Positions 23,374 to 34,327 are shown, counted from the first letter of the stretch. The stretch is DNA of 64,000 nucleotides from Corylus avellana (GCF_901000735.1 NC_081542.1:33843243-33907242), one strand, 5' to 3'. The notes: generated by a model from the letters alone, not told the origin. A program made the numbers and translations.

Positions 23374-24696
23374 TGATGAGTGCCAAATATTGCATATTTG
23401 GACCCCTTAATTTGCATTTGCTAAGCCTTTAGCTTTAGTATTTTATGATGTTTTGGTTAGTTTTGGTGTTTTAGTGATTTGCAAGTCGTTAAGAGGAAAA
23501 TGCGGCTTTAAGGTGATATTTGCAACTCATTCTGGGGCTTAAGACACTTCATGGAGCATTGGTAGCAAATTGGGATCAAGCGATGATTCGTACTCGACGA
23601 GTCCCACTAAAAAGGCCATATCTTGAGTTGTATGGCTCGGATTGAGGTGATCTTGGTGTCATTGGAAAGCTAACTCAAAGATATACAAATTCATAGTTCA
23701 CAAGAGTTGGCAAATTCTGACTGGAAAATCTACAAATTTAGTGCGATCGAGTGCACTCGCGCCCGCGCAGCAAAACACATGTTGCATGAGTGCGATCGAG
23801 CGCACCTAGAGTGAGATCGAGCGCACTCGGCATACCTGGCAGTGCTAAAACCCTAAAATTAGCTTATAAATATCATTCTTTTTCATTGTAAACGGAGGGA
23901 GATGAGGCGGGGGCGCCGTACGTTGTCAAAATTCATGTTTTCTAGGTTTTTGGGGCGTTTGTTTCGTTTTCCATTGTAAGTTTTATCTTTCTCATGATGT
24001 CAATTGAATTGGTGATTATTTTTGTTATCATGAGAGGCTAAATCTTTCAATTAAGGTTGAAGATGAAGCTTTGTCATTGACAAACTCATGTATTCTCGTA
24101 TTTTGTTTATACAATTTTGACTTCGAATAAGGATGTTGTAGATTTTCATTCAATTGCTTGATTTATATATTTTAATTGAATGTGATGAACTGTTATGTGT
24201 TGGAGTTGGATATTTGATGTGTTTCATCCTTCGGATACATCAAATCATTCGATTGAAATCGGATATCCGTTGTGATTCGTTAACCAAACGGATACATAGG
24301 ATGATTTAATTTCGAATCGGATATTTGTTGTGATTTGTAAAAATGGATGGATTTATTGAATGATTTAAACTTGATATTTGTAAAACATCGAACAACAGTT
24401 TGAGCATAATAGTTTTTCGATTGTAGGAACAAATACGAGAATATAGAGTTAAGATTTGGCGAAGTAAATTCTAAAACCTTAGTGTTCTTTACCATTTTAT
24501 TTCGTCATTTTCTTTAGTTTATGTTTTATTTGTGCACGACAAAAATCACGAAATTCGGAACTAGGTTAAAATAGAGTTGGTTTAAATAGAAATTGGTTTA
24601 CACAACACAAATCCCTGTGGATCGACCTCGCACTTGCACACACGCTATATTGCACACGACTCGTGCGCTTGCGAGTACAATTAAATTTGTACATCA
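23374..24696 (+). repeat. P 3' LTR (1323 bp)
   Basis: TGATGAGTGCC...TTTGTACATCA, followed by TSD TCCTC. It differs from the 5' LTR by scattered substitutions, densest in the CpG repeat block at 23735-23835, where one unit is altered. TATA-like CTTATAAATATC is near 23864. Confidence 0.92.
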
Positions 24697-25441
24697 TCCT
24701 CCAAACTTGGCTCATCAATAGTCTCCTCAACAATTTTCTCTCTCCCAATTGGAGTGGTGGCTTGGACATGCTCATGATAAGGATTGCTGAAATCATCCTC
24801 ATCAATCATGTAGTGCCTTTCATCCATCAACTGACTTTGAAGCTCTTCTTCCTCTATTCTAGTGAGTACAGCAACTAAATGACTAAGCTGTCCTTCCAAC
24901 TTTTCAATTGCTTGAGTGTTGGCCATGGCTGCATTCTTCACTTCATTTATGGCTTGGGAGTTGACCATGGTGGCATTTTTAAGCTCTTGCAAGGTTTGGC
25001 CATTAGACTGTATGAACAATTTGAGGGTGTTTTCCAATGATAAATCTTGGGGGGGGGGGGGGGGTAATTGCAGGGTGAAGAGGTAGAGGATTGGTTGTCG
25101 AATTGCGGATATACAGGATGGTGCAATTCATCAAATTGGGGAGCATAATTTCCCGTAGCATTAGCATGCCACGAGAAATTAGAATGGTTGCTCCAGTCTG
25201 GGGTGTAGCAATTGAAATTTGATCCATACGCCGGACTGGAGAAGTTGGTGTTCATCTGCTCATGTGAAAAATTGAAAAATTGTCCCCATGATGGACAATT
25301 ACCTGAACTATGATAAGGGTTAGAGCAGTATGAACATGGTCCATGTGGGTGAACATGGTGAGGATAGTTGGTAGGAGTGGGTATCCTACAACTAGGGATA
25401 GCATTAAAATTAACTAAAGGAAAATTTATGCTTATCCTCAC
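24697..25441 (-). CDS. H gag-derived ORF, N-terminal part
   Basis: Reading leftward, a zinc knuckle CSYCSNPYHSSGNCP (CX2CX4HX4C) is followed by an Asn/Ser/Pro-rich stretch with NHSNFSWHAN. Then come NATMVNSQAINEVKNAAM heptad-like repeats close to the P Gag tail, and an acidic region ending EPSLED at P. The main Gag domain is missing upstream. A 16-base run of G on the + strand (about 25050-25066) separates two reading frames, so the frame depends on its true length. Translation start uncertain; no ATG fits well. Confidence 0.6.
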
Positions 25442-25796
25442 TCTTTAAACAAAACACACTTCCACATGAAACATTAACCAAAATTTTTTTGTTTTTTTGT
25501 TTTTTTTTTTTTTTTTGAAAATAAAATAAACAAAAATACCAGAGGTTTGGCAAAATTCAAGGTGCTAGCTTGTTTTTGTGCAGTCTGCGGAGGTGCGCTC
25601 GAGCGTAGGTGAGGAGCGATCGAGCGTAAGTGTGGGGCGGGGTGTGCGCTCGAGCGCATGTGTGCGCGAGTATAGGCTGCAGTAGCTTGCGCGCAGGCTG
25701 GAAGGCTCGAGCACAGGTGATGTGTGATCGAGCGCACTGGCAGGGATAGATTCCGTAGAACTGCAGAGAGAAACAACAGAAACAAACAACTTTTTT

Positions 25797-25829
<33 letters not shown>

Positions 25830-25949
25830 TGGTTAGATGAAAGAAAACAGAAACAAATAAAAATAAACAACAATTCCAAAACGAAAGTGAAACAAAAGTC
25901 TACCTAAACTATCAGAAAAATAAAATCAATTTTCACAAAAACAAACAAC
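25442..25949 (-). other. H 5' leader with CpG palindrome cluster
   Basis: Non-coding. A GC-rich block at 25590-25745 contains several GTGCGCTCGAGCG and GATCGAGCG variants. Poly-T tracts lie on the + strand at 25485-25516 and 25790-25829. Long ORFs on the minus strand here are low-complexity translations. Confidence 0.65.
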
Positions 25950-25967
25950 TCCCCAGCAACGGCTCCA
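25950..25967 (-). promoter_or_regulatory. H primer-binding site, two mismatches
   Basis: Minus strand TGGAGCCGTTGCTGGGGA differs from the tRNA-Asp-type PBS of P and A1 at two positions. It starts 5 bp inside the LTR, the same spacing as in A1 and P. Confidence 0.8.
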
Positions 25968-25972
25968 AAATT

Positions 25973-27267
25973 TGTTGTACAAATTTAATTGCACTCGCAA
26001 GCGTACGAGTCATGTGCAATATAGCGTGTGTGCAAGTGTGAGGTCGATCCACAGGGAATTGTGTTTGTGAAATTTAATTTCTATCTAAATCAATTATATC
26101 TTAACCTAGTTCCGAATGATTTTGATTTTGAAAATAAACAAACATAAATTAAATAAAATAAAAATAATCAAAAGATAAACAACTAAGGTTTTAGAATTCA
26201 CCTCACCAAATCAAAGCATACATTCTCATGTTTTCATTCATGCATCCGACAAACAATTAAACCTTATATATGTTCTATTGTTTTTTATAAACCAATTGAA
26301 TCATTCGATGAATCCATCTCTATTACAAATCACAACGAATATCCAATTGAGATCAAATCATCCACTATATCCGTAAATCACAATGGATATAAGTCTCAAT
26401 CAAATCATTCGATGTATCCGCTGGATGAAACACAACGGATATCCAACGGTTTCATGATTTATAAACAACAATCAATCATAATTTTGTCACACAATTGAAT
26501 TGAAACGAACATACATTACATTAAATGACGGATTTGTGGGAACAAAACATAAAAATATAAAACTAATCCATGGTGAGGCTTCATCTTCAACCTTAGTAGA
26601 AGATTTAGCCTCTCATGACAAAATAAATCATAAAGAAACTAAATTACTTCATTAAAAATAAAAACTTACAAAAGAATTCGAGTTCTAAGCTAGAAAAACC
26701 CAGAAAACACGAAAAACGACCAAGAACGGCGCCCCTGGCGCGTCTCCGTCCATTTACAATGGAAACGAATGATATTTATAAGCTAATTTTAGGGTTTCAG
26801 CACTGTCAGGTCGGCCGAGTGCGCTCGATCCCACTCTAGGTGCGCTCGATCGCACTCGGGCAACATGTTTTCTGCTGTGCAGGGCGCGAGTGCGCACGAG
26901 CGCACTTCCATCCAGAATTAGCCTACTCTTGTGAAATATTAATTTGTAGATCTTTGAGTTAGCTTTCCAATGACACCAAGATCACCTCAATCCGAGCTAT
27001 ACAACTCTAGATATGGTATTTTTAGTGGGACTCGTCGAGTGCGAATCATCGCTCGATCCCAATTTGCTGCCAATGCTCCATGAAGTGTCTTAGGCCCTAG
27101 AATTAATGGAATGAGTTGCAAATTTCACCTTAAAGCCGCATTTTTCTCTTAACAGCCTGTAAATCACTAAAATATCAAAACTAACCAAAACATCAGAAAA
27201 TAATAAAGCTAAAGGCTTAGCAAATACAAATTAAGGGGTCCAAATATGCAATATTTGACACTCATCA
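25973..27267 (-). repeat. H 5' LTR (1295 bp)
   Basis: + strand starts TGTTGTACAAATTT and ends GACACTCATCA, followed by CCTGA. Highly similar to 11466-12711. It has two adjacent CpG motifs (GTGCGCTCGATCCCAC and GTGCGCTCGATCGCAC at about 26819-26858) next to a TATA-like ATTTATAAGC on the + strand (26773). Confidence 0.88.
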
Positions 27268-27521
27268 CCTGACCTTTGGCATCTATCACAAGAGCTGTAA
27301 AACAAGAAAGCGTCTTTAAACACATTAGGCCAATAGAAACCAGATTGTAATACCTTAAGAGCTATTCTTTTGGCCCCAAAGTGTCCACCACAAGCAAACT
27401 GATGATAGTGCTGCAAAATACTCCAGTGCTCTTCTTCTGGGACACACCTTCTAATGATTTGATCAAGGTAGAATTTGAACAAATATGGGTCATCCCAATG
27501 GTATGATCTCGATATAGACAT
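27268..27521 (-). pseudogene. G integrase zinc-finger domain
   Basis: Reading leftward: WDDPYLFKF, then the HHCC finger with QFACGGHFGAKR and the CDRCQRSG end at the H insertion. It continues in frame at 11460 if H is removed. An upstream stop near 27540 separates it from RNase H. Confidence 0.85.
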
Positions 27522-27626
27522 TAACCTCTTCCTTCTTTAACTAGACATACCTGGAGGAAACACTTTGGCAGTTATAATATTCACTATATCTGCATACCAT
27601 GAGAGTTGGATGTGAACTGCAAACAA

Positions 27627-28121
27627 CTACTCATCTGAGAAGTTTTCATTCAATGGAAGCTCGTCTCCTTCCTCCTCATGGAGTAGTCTGGATAAGTGAT
27701 CTGCCACCACATTCTCACTGCCCTTCTTATCTCCAATCTCAAGGTCAAACTCTTGCAGTAGTAATACCCATCTGATCAATCTAGGTTTTGTACCTTTCTT
27801 GGCAAACAAATATCTCAAAGTAGCATGATCAGTGAATACAATGACTTTTGAACCAATTAGGTATGATCTAAACTTCTCCAAAGCAAATATGATAGCTAAT
27901 AATTCTTTCTCAGTGGTAGAATAATTTAGCTGAGCATCATTCAATGTTCTTGAAGCATAATATATGGCATGAGGTACCTTATTGATTCTTTGACCCAAGA
28001 TCGCTCCCAAAGCAAAGTCATTGGCATCACACGTGAGCTCAAAGGGTAGACTCCAATCAGGTACCCGCATTATTGGTGCAGATGTGAGTAGTTTTTCAGT
28101 GTGTTGAAGGCAGCCATGCAT
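27627..28121 (-). pseudogene. G RNase H domain
   Basis: RNase H removes RNA from the RNA:DNA hybrid. Motifs in order: [18 protein letters not shown] (first catalytic Asp), [19 protein letters not shown] (catalytic Glu), [11 protein letters not shown] (second Asp) and [11 protein letters not shown]. About 165 codons are open. Frames shift on either side: near 28120 toward RT and by a stop at 27627. Confidence 0.87.
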
Positions 28122-29217
28122 TCTTCAGTCCATTCAAACTTGGCCTCCTTCCCTAGCAATGCACAGAGGGGTCTAGAGATCTTGGAGAAATCTTTGATGA
28201 ACCTTCTATAGAACCCAGCATGTCCAAGAAAACTCCTTACCCTTTCACTGTCAGAGGTGGGGGAAGTTTGGAGGTGATGTCAATCTTAGCTTTATCCACC
28301 TCAATGCTCTTTCTTGAAATAGCATGACCCAATACAATGCCTTGTTGAACCATGAAGTGGCATTTTCCCAATTGAGCACTAGGTTGCATTCTTCACATCT
28401 CTTGAGAACATTATTCAAATGGTTGAGGCATTCATCGAAACTAGATCCAAAAACACTAAAGTCATCCATAAATACCTCAATGGATTTCTCCACCATATCT
28501 GAAAAAATGCTCATCATGCATCTTTGGAATGTAGCTAGAGCATTGCATAATCCAAATGGCATCCTTTTGTAGGCGAATGTGCCAAAAGGACATGTGAAGG
28601 TGGTCTTCTCCTGATTCCCTGGTGCTATTGCAATCTGATTATAGCCACTATACCGATCCAAGAAACAATAGTAGCTATGGCCAGCTAACCTCTCTAGCAT
28701 TTGATCACTGAAGGGTAATGGAAAATGGTCTTTTCTTGTTACCTTGTTCAGCTTTCTGTAATCAATGCATACCCTCCAACCAATGGTTATTCTTGTAGGT
28801 ATCAGCTCATCATCTTCATTCTTCACCACTGTGATCCCACTTTTTTTTTGAAACTACTTGGACTAGACTAACCCATTTACTGTCTGAGATGGGATAAATA
28901 ATGCCCACATCCAGTAGTTTTAATACCTCTGCCTTCACTACCTCCTTCATGTGTGGGTTGAGTCTTCTCTGTGCATCCCTGGTTGGCTTTGCCTCGTCTT
29001 CAAGGAAGATTTGATGCATGCACTTGGCTGGACTTATTCCCTTGATGTCGGCGATGGTCCACCCCAAAGCAGTTTTATGCTCTCTAAGAACTCTCAACAA
29101 CTTTTCTTCTTCTTCACAACTCAGATTTGCAGCAATTATGACCGGTAGTGTCTTGTTCTCTCCTAGGTAGGCATATGTTAGGTGTTCTAGCAATTGCTTC
29201 AATTCCAACTTTGGTGC
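28122..29217 (-). pseudogene. G reverse transcriptase (frameshifted)
   Basis: Linker and N-terminal RT at 29217-28816 (LGWTIADIKGISPAKCMHQI, RRLNPHMKEVVKAEVLKLLD, PISDSKWVS). The palm continues in another frame at 28829-28251 (CIDYRKLNKVTRKDHFPLPF, FCLD-type RYSGYNQI, FGLCNALATFQRC, FMDDFSVFG). The first shift is one extra A in a nine-A run (minus strand, about 28843-28852). Another shift follows NLVLNWE near 28370. The catalytic Asp-Asp pair is present. Non-functional. Confidence 0.87.
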
Positions 29218-31605
29218 CTAGACAATAGAAGGGACAAGAGAGGTATTAGTAGGCTCAAGAATCTCAAAGGGAGGAGTGTACTTACTTGAATATTTTGAAG
29301 AGGCCTCAAGGAAGTGCACGGTTCCAATGATGTCATCAGTAACATCTTTAGGTTCTGGCTCAATGTCCTGCCTTGTGAAACTATGGGTGACGGTGGCCTC
29401 CAATGGATCTTTATGTTGGTCCTGCAAAACTGGCTCACTAACACCTTGGATCATACAAACACCAGAACAGTCTAAATCATCATGAGGTAATTTCAGTGCA
29501 TCAAATATTTTGAACTCTATTGTCTCACCATTTACCTTCATACTCACAATACCCTTTTTCACACCTATTGTGGTATCAGCAGTTCTCATAAATGGTCTTC
29601 CTAAGATAATAGGCAAAGGTGATGGCATAGGGGATTCTTCCACATCCAATACAATAAAATCAGTAGGTAAAATAAATGTACCTACCTTTACCAACACATC
29701 CTCAAGTATACCTCTTGGTCTTTTGATGCTTCTGTCTGTCAATTGTAAGGTGATAGAGGTTGGTTGAAGCTCCCCCAAACCCAGCTTTTCATATACCATG
29801 TAAGATAGCAAATTGACCCCTGCTCCCAAATCCAGCAATGCATGCTCAAAAAGATGGTCTCCTATCCTGCAATGAATGGTAAAACTACCCAGATCTGTTA
29901 GCTTTGGTGGTAATTGTCTCAACAAAACTGCACTTACCTCTTCTGTTAGAGGCACTGTCTCATGCTCCTGAAACTTCCTTTTGTTAGTGCAACAATCCTT
30001 TAAAAATTTAGCATATGAAGGAATCTGTTTAATTGCATCTAATAAATGAATGTTGATTTCTACTTTCCTCAATGTCTCAAAGATATCCATAAGTTGCTTT
30101 TCTTTCTTTGGTTTGACTAACCTTTGAGGGAAGGGTGGTGCATTCACCTTCTCCATTTTGATTACCTTAGAAGTTGATCCTTCATCTGGAGATGCTTGAG
30201 GTGGCTCTTCAGTTCCTATGACCTTGCTATTCCTGAGAACTATGACTGCTTTCAACTGCTGGTGACCCCCTGAATTGGGTATTGTTTGGAATTGAAATTC
30301 ACCCTGCTTTATTGCACTCAGTTCCTTAGCCATTTGCCCCATTTGCACTTCCAGTCTTTGAATAGGTTGCTCCGTCCTTTGAGTGGACTGATCATTCTTG
30401 GCATTGGTTTGTTGTTGCGCAATCACAAATTGTCTTACAAAACTTGCTAGGCCATCCTTCTGTGGCTCCTGAGCTGGTTGGACTGCTTGTTGTGGAGTGC
30501 CTTGCTGTCCTTGAGGGTTCAAAATATTCTGACTGTTACTCCATGATGAATTGGGGTGGTTGTGCCACCCTAAATTATAGGTGTTGGAGTATGGATTATT
30601 CTTGGGAGGATAATTGTGTTGTCCTACATAATTTGCTTGCTCCTGATCTGCAGATGAATACAAAGGGCAAGTCTCAATAGTGTGATCTAAATGAGAACAT
30701 ATGGCACGTACCTGGAGTTGGGTGGCTGGCTGCATGGGCGAGATGTTCTGAGTAGTCATGGAGTGTACAAGCATATTTAATGTCTTCTGCATGGCAGCTA
30801 TCTGATTTTGCACTTCGTTGTGTTCTTCGTTCCTGCCTTTGCTCCTTACACCTTGCCTCCCTCTAGATGGGAATTGTTGGGTGTGTTCACTCAACATCTC
30901 AAATATCTCTATGGCTTACTCACTACTCTTTTCCATCAGCACACCTCCACAAGCTGTATCAACAATACCCTTGTCAAAATCATCTAACCCTTCATAAAAG
31001 ATTTGTACTTGGTCATCTTGAGATATGTTGTGATTTGGACACTTAAGAAGCAGCGCATTAAAGTGGTCCCATGCTTCAAAGAAAAGGTCTCCATCTCTTT
31101 GTTGGAACGATTGCAGCTCCCTTCTAAGCTGCCTTGTCTTTTGAGCTGGGAAAGACTTCTTCAGGAACTTACTGGACAACTCTTCCCAAGTATGAATGGA
31201 TTCTACAAGCAAGGAATTATACCACAACGTAGCATTGTCTTTTAAGGAAAATGGGAATAAGACTAACCTGAGTTTCTCTGGAGTTAGGTCTTGAATGTGC
31301 TGAAACTTGCAGAGATCAAAGAACTCCCTGAGGTGCAAGTTTGGATCCTCAGTAGCTGTGTCTCTGAAGTGAGTCAAAACACTGAGAATTTGTGGGGATA
31401 TATAGTAATTGCCATCCACCTCCGGTTGATAGGCAATGCATGATGACTGGTTGAGGTTTCTTGGGATGAGAGACTATTTCATGGGCCTTCGCACTGGTGG
31501 CGGGTTTTCTAAAAGATCTTCCATTGTTACCTCAACTTCTTCTTCGTCCTCCGTGTTGGAGTTGTCTCTAGGCCTTTGTTGAATGGTCCCCTCGAATTTT
31601 TCCAT
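29218..31605 (-). pseudogene. G Gag-protease polyprotein with in-frame stops
   Basis: One frame from an ATG at 31605 to TAG at 29218, with stops near 31482 and at 30916. Gag domain at about 31330-30960 (LVLFPFSLKDNATLWYNSL, WEELSSKFLKKSFPA, DQVQIFYEGLD). Knuckle-like CSHLDHTIETCP near 30690, Gln-rich linker, then protease region with FEHALLDLGAGVNLLSY (about 29860) and IILGRPFMRTADT (29590). The end matches the P protease-RT linker. DLG at the protease site is the Athila form. The leader is cut 61 bp upstream of the ATG by the T1 segment. Confidence 0.85.
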
Positions 31606-31665
31606 AAAAAGATTTTGCCCCTGCAGTCATAGCAGCTTCAGTGCTATTATTTGGATACTCCCTAA

Positions 31666-32015
31666 TAGAGACCTTTCGACCCGAAACTAATGATGAAGGC
31701 CTCCAGCTACATCTAGATTTGTTACAGGAAAAACAAGACCAAGCCCAAGTAGCCATGTCAGCATACCAAGAAAGAGTAGCTCGGTACTTCAACAAGAGGG
31801 TCAAGCATCGAAGCTTCAAAGTTGGAGATCTGGTCTTGCGAAAAGTTACCATCGCTACCAAAGATCCAGCTGAGGGCAAGCTAGCTCCCAATTGGGAAGG
31901 ACCTTACAAGGTGATCGAGTGCCGAAGAGAGGGAGTATACTACCTCGAGGACCTCGAAGGAAAGCCACTCCCCAGGCCATGGAACACCGAGCATCTTAAA
32001 AAGTATTTTGTCTAA
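31666..32015 (+). pseudogene. T1-type integrase C-terminal domain, duplicated fragment
   Basis: Codes for the last 115 or so residues of Tat integrase: QEKQDQAQVAMSAYQERVAR, a GDLVLRKVTIATKD motif and the LKKYFV end at 32015. The frame is open within the fragment, but it lacks the finger and catalytic core. See the full relic ending at 5975. Confidence 0.85.
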
Positions 32016-32125
32016 GTTGTTGCAGTTTCGCAAAGGAGATTTACTTTCTTTCTTTTTTTTCATAAGTTTCATTTTATTAAATAAAAAATCTTCTGAAGTT
32101 ACAATGATATTCAAAGTCTTAACAC

Positions 32126-32340
32126 AGTCGAGGAGACTATAACTCATTCTCCTTCGACAAACACAGTCGAAGAGACTATAACTCATTCTCTTTTGAGAAA
32201 CACACTCGAAGAGACTATAAATCATTCCCTTTCAAGAAACACAGTCGAAGAGACTATAACTCATTCTCTTTCGAGAAACATAGTCAAAGAGACTATAACT
32301 CATTCTCTTTCGAGAAAAATAGTCGAAGAGGTTTCTCGAG
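32126..32340. repeat. 39-bp tandem repeat, duplicated array, about five copies
   Basis: AGTCGAAGAG-type starts at 32126 and 32165, then at 39-bp steps. Same unit as 6096-6330 and in the same position after integrase. Confidence 0.88.
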
Positions 32341-32396
32341 GGGAATTGGGGACAGCATCTAAGGACCTCCCAAACTAACCCCCTCGGACATGTATC

Positions 32397-33740
32397 TGTT
32401 GTTTACAAATATCTACCTAAATTAATAGGCAAATAATTGCATGTTTTACCCGCAAGTGCACGAGGTCAACATAGTAGTATAGAGTGCAAGTACGGGGTCA
32501 TTCCCACGAGGATTGCTGAATTTTGCCTAAAATAAATTCCAAAAGTAAAATAAAACAAAGATTGGTTTTGATTTGATAATAATAAAAAGGTAGGGCTTTG
32601 ATATCCACCACTAATTATATTTAGATAATATATCAATATGCCAATGTTTTGATCATATTACGTATATCGAATATTTGTCAACCTAAGGGCATGGGTGTAT
32701 ATTCTTTAAGTTATAGATTTTCCTAAGCAACAAGTTAGGCATGAGTGTATACTCTAACTCTTTTCTTTCTTAAATGATTTAGCATGGGTGTATACTAAGT
32801 TGTTCTTTAAGAAAGCATATAATCTATGGAAATCAACAAACACATGAGGCCTAGGGCATGGGTGTATACTCCTAGTTCCCCATGTTGATTAACCCAAGAA
32901 CCCGGTGTAGATTTCTTTTGTTACTTTTATTAAACCCAAGACTCGGTCATCCAAATTGGTTTAACTAACTAGTCCATACCACATGCATATGTTGATCAGG
33001 CACACACACATGAGTAATTCATGAAGGAAGGAATTAATCAAGTTAAATATCACAACATGATCATCACAAGGGCGCCAATATTGAATATTAACTAAACATA
33101 ACTAGAGCTTCAATCTAGCTCTACTAAATAAATTAGTTACACATAAAGTTGATGCTAAACATCTTCATAAAATAAAAGAAAAGAAAGGAAAAGAATAAAC
33201 CCGAAACTTGAACTTGAAGAGCTCTAATTCTTCTCCTTGGAAGTTTTTATTCTAGAGGCTTAAGGGTCTACTTATAGGCCTTAGGAATACTCTAGAAACC
33301 CTAAAAATTGTAGGGTTTGAGCCTTACTTCACACTAAGTTACAAAACCCTAAAAGTTGCAATTTCCTTATTAAGGCTGGCGGCTAACTTGGCCATCACGC
33401 ACGGGTGCGCTCGATCACAGCTCGTGTGCGATCGATCGCAGGTCTGCGATTGATCCTCTTGTGCTGGCGCTAGATCGCGGATGCCTTGCGCATTGTAGTC
33501 CTCGCCTGTAGTGCGCTCGATCACAGCTCCCGTGCGATTGATCGCACTACCAGAGCCTTCCAATTTCTAAAATAGCTTTTTTTTTAGTCCAAAACTTCTG
33601 AGATTGCTTCTTTTTCTTCCAATGACCTACAAAATCAAGAAAAACACATAAAAGAGCTAAAATGACATAAATTAACTAAAATTAAAGGATTAAACAATGT
33701 AAGTTAAGGGTTAAAAATATGAATATTTTAGCACTTAACA
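32397..33740 (-). repeat. G-family LTR (1344 bp) flanked by GTATC on both sides
   Basis: TGTTGTTTAC...CACTTAACA with GTATC at 32392-32396 and 33741-33745. On both sides the neighbour is T1 3' sequence. It is therefore a solo LTR in its present context, yet its left flank duplicates that of the G 3' LTR. About 96% identical to 6396-7731 over the first 290 bp by eye. CpG motif block at 33400-33545. Confidence 0.88.
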
Positions 33741-33745
33741 GTATC

Positions 33746-34327
33746 CCGAGGGGAATTGGGGACAATGTCTAAGGACCTTCCAAACTAACACCCTCGGACA
33801 TAAAACCCTTTACGAAATGTTTGTGGGAGAAAACTGTCTTGAACATAAAATCCTTTATCAGGAAATGTTCAATGGTTAGACCAAAGCAGAGAGCTCAGGA
33901 CAAAAAACTATGACCGGAGATTCTGAGACACTTTCTGGGGTCAAGTATCCAACCAAAGTAGAGACCTCGGAACAAGAACTCCGACAGCAGGTTCTGAGAC
34001 ACTCTCTGGGGTCAAACATTCGACCAAAGAAGGGAACTTAGAACAAAACTCCTGCAAGGTTCTTTGGCAATTCCCTGGGGTCACACAATCACTCATTCAA
34101 GTAAATTTTATGTTGCGTTAAAGGCGGTTGCAAAGCAAGCATCAGGAACCCGTAAGCTGGGTCGAAAACCGATTATCACCTCATAAGTTATTTTCTAAAA
34201 TTGCATATGAAAACAAGGTTGTATAAACAATCATCCAATGCAAAGAAGTAGAATAACAAATTGTGAAACAAAATTTTCATTGATATTTGTAAAAATATAC
34301 AACTGATAAAGTTTTACAAGTTATTCC
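33746..34327 (+). other. T1 3' non-coding with degenerate 70-bp repeats
   Basis: Three diverged units contain a TTCTGAGACACTCTCTGGGG-like phrase at about 33921, 33992 and 34060 (spacing 71 and 68 bp), with ACCAAAG between. The segment also starts with another CCGAGGGGAATTGGGGACA phrase, as found before each G LTR. No gene. Confidence 0.7.

Larger units (their letters stand above)
14618..24701 (+). mobile_element. P: structurally complete Athila element (10,074 bp), TSD TCCTC
   Basis: P runs 14623-24696 with LTRs of 1329 and 1323 bp, PBS, leader, gag, pol, 3' non-coding region and PPT. Perfect 5-bp duplications TCCTC lie at 14618-14622 and 24697-24701. It is inserted in the ORF of H. All coding sequence is in one frame from 16497 to 22010, broken only by five stop codons. 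The LTRs are roughly 95-97% identical by eye, so it is not very recent. Confidence 0.93.
11461..27272 (-). mobile_element. H: non-autonomous Athila-derived element (own length about 5.7 kb)
   Basis: LTRs at 11466-12711 and 25973-27267 are flanked by CGTGA (11461-11465) and CCTGA (27268-27272), one mismatch apart. From right to left it has a 5' LTR, degenerate PBS, leader, one gag-derived ORF region interrupted by P, and a 3' non-coding region with PPT. After removing P (10,079 bp including one TSD) about 5.7 kb remains, with no protease, RT, RNase H or integrase motif. It therefore looks like a gag-only, TR-GAG-like element mobilised by autonomous Athila copies. Confidence 0.82.
31666..32396 (+). 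repeat. Duplicated T1 segment (copy of 5626-6395)
   Basis: Sequence from TAGAGACCTTTCG to CGGACATGTATC repeats the end of T1 pol, its 39-bp array and the bases up to the G insertion site. Identity is about 93% in the first 140 bp by eye. It is joined on its left to the G leader and on its right directly to an LTR, exactly as at 6395/6396. This places T1 DNA between the G LTR and G gag, where a PBS should be. Confidence 0.85.
6391..33745 (-). mobile_element. G: Athila-lineage element with GTATC target-site duplication, rearranged 5' end
   Basis: G reads leftward. From right to left: LTR 32397-33740, then an unexpected piece of T1 (31666-32396), gag-protease 31605-29218, RT and RNase H 29217-27627, integrase zinc finger 27521-27268, then (after H) integrase core and C-terminus 11438-10471, 3' non-coding to 7732 and 3' LTR 7731-6396. 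GTATC occurs at 6391-6395 and at 33741-33745. H is inserted in the integrase and solo LTR S1 in the 3' non-coding region. PBS and leader are missing, replaced by the T1 segment. Confidence 0.8.

Noticed and set aside
31568..31891. Minus-strand ORF of about 107 codons spanning the G/T1 junction
   Set aside because: It reads T1 integrase in antisense and G leader out of frame; chance product of the junction.
32397..33740. Ordinary 5' LTR of G
   Set aside because: No PBS follows it. T1 integrase sequence ending in GTATC lies where the PBS and leader should be, so it is treated as part of a rearranged duplication.
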